Part shown: positions 60,161 to 64,000 of the stretch, one piece after another
Layout of the letters: every line of letters starts with the position of its first letter
Numbering within the stretch: the stretch's first letter is position 1
Assembly (NCBI RefSeq): GCF_003073045.1
Contig: NC_037593.1
Span: 2,843,525-2,907,524 of the forward strand
DNA length: 64,000 nucleotides
DNA from: Pomacea canaliculata
Taxonomy: Eukaryota; Mollusca; Gastropoda; Architaenioglossa; Ampullariidae
Reading direction: 5' to 3'
The notes under the pieces: generated by a model
The model's input: the letters and a program-made list of their open reading frames with translations, nothing else
Database searches by the model: none
Told to the model about the DNA's origin: nothing
Made by a program: the position numbers and the translations under genes

Positions 60161-63100
60161 AAGTGCTGATTTGGAAAATGAACAAAACTGGTTACACAGA
60201 ACATTAAAATACTGATAAAGACAATTACAGTCTGTGTCTGAAAAACAATGCTATTGTTTACATTTTAGAAGGAAATGGTGAAAGAAGAAAAAAGTAAACA
60301 AAACACTGGGAAAAGAATGATTTTGTTCAATGGTCTAGTATGGGCGTAGTAAAATATTCGTAGTAAAAATTTTTGGTGGAAACAAGAAAGTTCACAGAAA
60401 ATGCTTTGAGAATCTTACCAAGAATTGGGATGCTGTTATGTTTAGAAGAATACTCTTCTGCCCAAACAGAGTACTGAAAAGAAGAGGCACTGAACTATTT
60501 GGAATTACTTGCAAAGTTGTACTTGCTAGTGCTATTGTGCTATTTGTACATGTAAAATGGAGACTGCTGTGTACAAAGATAACAGTCTAGGATCAAGGTA
60601 TTAAGTTGAAAAAAATCCCCAGAGAATGGTAATGATTACATGCTTGTGAATTCCTTGTGTCACAAAGTTATAAATATGAGTAGCTTTTAAGTTGAGCATT
60701 TACTTCATATGTGCATGCTTCTTTAGTGATTTGAAAACCATTTGGGCATTTTTGTTGAATATGAGAAAGATTAATTTTGTGACGGGTTGTGTAACTTCAT
60801 GTCAGCATTTTGCAAAATTGGTCCAAGATAGTCATGACAGTCAGTAGAACACAATTCACTTTAAGATAACATCAGTGCCACATCATACAAACATAGGGCA
60901 GCATTTTCAAGTTTTATAGAGAATGGCAAGATAGATACAGACCTGAATGCCCAAACCAAACAATAACAGCTTCAGTTGACCCACTCATTAGACTCCTGGC
61001 CATGTGATGTGTAGCTAATCAATACAGTGTTCCTACCTACCCTAGCCAATCAGTTCTAGACTTGGATGCTGACCAAGGCCAGGAAACAAAACTAATGTGA
61101 ATTGAGATGTCTTAGATGGGCATTGAACAAGACTAGGAGAGACATGATCAGAAATGAAAAAAAATCCAAGAGATGGTAGGGGCTATGCCAGTATATGAGC
61201 ACATTCAGCAGCAGAGTTCACATGGCCACGCTGCACTAAACCATCAGCTGCCTTCTCAATGTCCCTATGATACTTCAAGAGTATTAGCGGATGATAAAGA
61301 AGGTGATAGGCTAATGCAATGTTAATTTATCTGTTAAGATGGTCAGACAGTTCTGGGCTTAATGTCTGTGGAGAATAATGGCTAGTCTTGGATTGTTTGT
61401 TAGCGTTGTAAGTCTTAACCGGTGAAACTGAATTCAATAGCTTAAAGATATGACCTTTATCTTGTAATTGTTTACCTTGCATTACCATTACTCCATTCTA
61501 TTCCGATATTTTTTAGAACTTATTTGTCCATTAAGTGAACAAAATTTGTTACCCTCTGTGGTTGTTGACTAATAATTTAAGAAAATTACTACTACTACTT
61601 ACCCATCCTACACTAAAACAAATCCTGTTTTTATCAGTTTTCCTCTTTAGTTTCCAGTCCTTTGTGTTACAGGCTAGTGCCCATATAGCAGAAAGGGTAC
61701 TATCAAAAGGAATTGTAGGCTAAACATATTTTGATATTTTGTGGTTCATAATTTTTAATGAAATCAAGAGGTGGGAAACAGCATAATACTTGACATGCAG
61801 AGCTTCCATGGTATCGTAACAGCTTTTTTCCCCCAAGACTTTCATGTTTTCTTCATATTGTCAGATATTACTGGCTCCTTGTTAAGTCAAAGAAGACCTT
61901 TACAGAAGAAGGTGACTTACATTCCAAATGGAGATAGATTGTTCACTTAAAAAACATTAATAGGTATTGTGTGTGACTTGTTTCATTAAAGGCAGAACTT
62001 TTTATGGGTGGTTTTTAAAATGGTTTTGCCCGGGCAAGGGAAGGTAGGATTAACGGGGTAGTATTGGAGACAACTGACCACTAATTGTCATCACTGTGTG
62101 TACACCTACATTCCCTCACGTTCGAAATCATTCTTTTTCTACGGTCCGAAGAAGTTCTGTCTTTAACAGTCTTTCATGAAAACTCTGAAATATTGATTGA
62201 GAAGATGAGGCAGGGGCAACAAAAGGTTAGACAATCAGACTAGTGAGATGATTGTGGATGATAGGGTTAGCACTTGTGCAAATCGAATATTTTTATGTAA
62301 AATAACTTTAACTAGTTCTTTATTCTTTATATGAAATGTATTCTCAAGTATATCAATAAAATTCATTGATGTACAGTTTAGCATTAATCATAATTAGCTA
62401 ATAAGAAAAATTTAGATAAAATTAAATGGTTGATTACATCTTTGTAAAGTCTGAATATTTTTGTTACCTTTGGGTTTGCATGAGACTTCCACAAAGTTTA
62501 TCCATATTGGTACTAATACCATTGCATGATGGATGGGCAGAGTACTAATAGGGTGACTGAATGTCTACATGTACAAATCACAGATTTGTGTGTCATCCTC
62601 AATTTCATTTAAAGACTTGCTTTTACAAAAGATATTTTGATAAATGGAGCATTTGTCATGACAAATTAAAGTACACACTATTTTTTTTTAACCATGAATA
62701 CTTTTATAGTTATTTTCTAACTTTCTAACTTAAAGCACACTGGTACATTTTCATGACAAGGATATGCTAGGTGTTTCTGAAGTATTCAATGAAAATAAAT
62801 GTTTAAAAAGCGTAAAGCCTTAGATGAGACATTTGCAAATACCCACAAAGAAGTAAAAGGAGCTTGGTTCTTGACAGCTAAACTACTTTACAGCTTGAGA
62901 ATTATAGGGATTGGCAAATGTAATACCAGATATGATGCATATACAAATTTTTTTGAACTAGTTACCCTGAATTTGTCTAGAATGTTATTACTATCCACCT
63001 TTGCCTTCAATTAAAAGTGAACAGAATTCCACTGCTCTTTTTCCTTAAGTCTTATGACAGTGTCTCTTCCAAGCTAAATATCACTTTTAAGATGGAACAG

Positions 63101-63236
63101 CAAAGCTAACATTTGTTTTCTAATATCTGTTTAGCACATACTATTTGAGCATTTTAATACAAGGTCAAAAATAAACCAGAAGATTACTCAAAAGTGGTCA
63201 TGCTAATTGTATACTCAGTCATGGTAGTAACCTTAA
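60161..63236. other. NPRL3 downstream region
   Basis: About 3 kb of AT-rich sequence in which I find no coding exon, RNA gene or recognisable element. AATAAA motifs occur at about 62355 and 62793. Confidence 0.4.
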
Positions 63237-63240
63237 TTAA

Positions 63241-63804
63241 AGACCAACCTGAATGGTTTGCATTTTTTTCAGATATCAGTAGATATAGGCGGTATAAAAG
63301 TAACCTGTAAATTTCATCCTCTAAAATCCATCTGTTAATTATCTGCTACAATTCGCACCTGCGACCAATGAGTGCCGTAACACTGTACTACATCACGCTA
63401 GTGCACCATTCACAAGGTTGCCAGCAGCCAAGACCAATCAGAGAGAATGAGTGAGAGTTTGGACTATTCCGATACTGACAGTCTGCATTTCTCGTGGTTC
63501 TGAACTACTACTACCTTAGCACGAGAAATGCAGACTTTCAGTGTCTGAATAACTGTCGCTCTGATTGGTGTTGATGGCTGGCAATGCTGTACCAGTGTGA
63601 CATAGTACACTGTTAGCAGCGCTAGTTGATCGCAGGTGCGAGTCACGTACTTTGGTAGTGGATAATTAAGGGATTGGTTTTGGAGGCTGAAATTTACAGA
63701 TTAGGTTTATATTGTCTATATCTACCAATTGCGGCTCTATGCTCCACTGGCGGTGATTAGGAAGAAGATATCTACAAAAAAACGCAAACCATTCAGGTTG
63801 GTCT
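63241..63804. mobile_element. Long palindromic MITE/fold-back element flanked by TTAA
   Basis: The left arm (from 63241, agaccaacctgaatggtttg) and right arm (ending 63804, inverse) pair over most of their length to a short loop near 63505. Blocks that pair include tgtaaatttcatcct/ctgaaatttaca, ttcgcacctgcga/tcgcaggtgcga, ccaatcaga/ctgattgg and gtctgcatttctcgtg/cacgagaaatgcagac. The right arm carries about 50 extra bases around 63720-63765. TTAA lies at 63237-63240 and 63805-63808, a piggyBac-type target duplication, although the terminus AGACC is not the usual piggyBac CC(C/T). No coding capacity. Confidence 0.82.
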
Positions 63805-63808
63805 TTAA

Positions 63809-64000
63809 AGTCATCATAACTGTGATGGTCTTTTGCAATAAAATTTGGCAAGTTGGGAGGAGGTAGAGCTAGGATTATGCTACCCAAAACAGTTTTTCAG
63901 GGATGTGTGATGGGGCAAGCAACACCAAGGAGTGGACAGGTTTCCAGCTCGGAAATCTACTGAAAGGGGTGCAGAATAGGTCCCAGTGGTGTGTCTTCAC
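63809..64000. other. Right edge, nothing recognised
   Basis: No coding or repeat feature that I can support. Confidence 0.3.

Noticed and set aside
1-64000. LTR retroelements, endogenous viruses or Polinton-like elements
   Set aside because: No paired LTRs, gag/protease/integrase-like or capsid-like frames were recognised; retroelement traces here are all non-LTR.

Overview
The window is metazoan nuclear DNA: AT-rich, with eight intron-rich protein-coding genes whose exons are joined by GT..AG introns, plus eroded non-LTR retrotransposons, SINEs and DNA-transposon relics. Gene identities, intron size, SINE type and recurring repeat tails of the 'agcactttgagcc...aagtgctatataaat + TTA-rich' style suggest a lophotrochozoan, most likely a mollusc (perhaps a gastropod). 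That taxonomic call is inference. For every gene below I joined exons by hand and checked that the total coding length keeps frame.

Layout. 2-4707 (+): RAD51D, cut by the left edge. 5548-6360: a Tigger/pogo DNA-transposon relic. 8264-11961 (-): NUDT6. 12425-13803 (-): MTRFR (C12orf65-type mitochondrial release factor). 17579-32349 (+): MPHOSPH9, 18 coding exons, head to head with MTRFR as the two genes are in human. 35987-43940 (-): ANAPC7, 17 coding exons. 44830-47760 (+): PTRH2, head to head with ANAPC7. 49635-52151 (-): an unusual gene that joins a TRPT1/KptA-like N-terminal lobe to leucine-rich repeats. 54880-59802 (+): NPRL3. 63241-63804: a large palindromic element flanked by TTAA.

The genes do not form one pathway. 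They cover recombination repair (RAD51D), Nudix hydrolysis (NUDT6), mitochondrial ribosome rescue and peptidyl-tRNA recycling (MTRFR, PTRH2), centriole/cilium control (MPHOSPH9), the anaphase-promoting complex (ANAPC7) and mTORC1 inhibition through GATOR1 (NPRL3). Orientation alternates, so there are three divergent pairs (MTRFR/MPHOSPH9, ANAPC7/PTRH2, KptA-LRR/NPRL3) that may share promoter regions, and convergent tails between them.

The most unusual item is the KptA-LRR gene: the catalytic C-lobe is replaced by LRRs and the invariant His of the LRH motif is Tyr. Other points worth a look are the TTAA-flanked palindrome, a possible alternative NPRL3 C-terminus, and the conserved MTRFR/MPHOSPH9 pairing. 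I saw no rRNA or tRNA genes, no CRISPR and no LTR or virus-derived elements.
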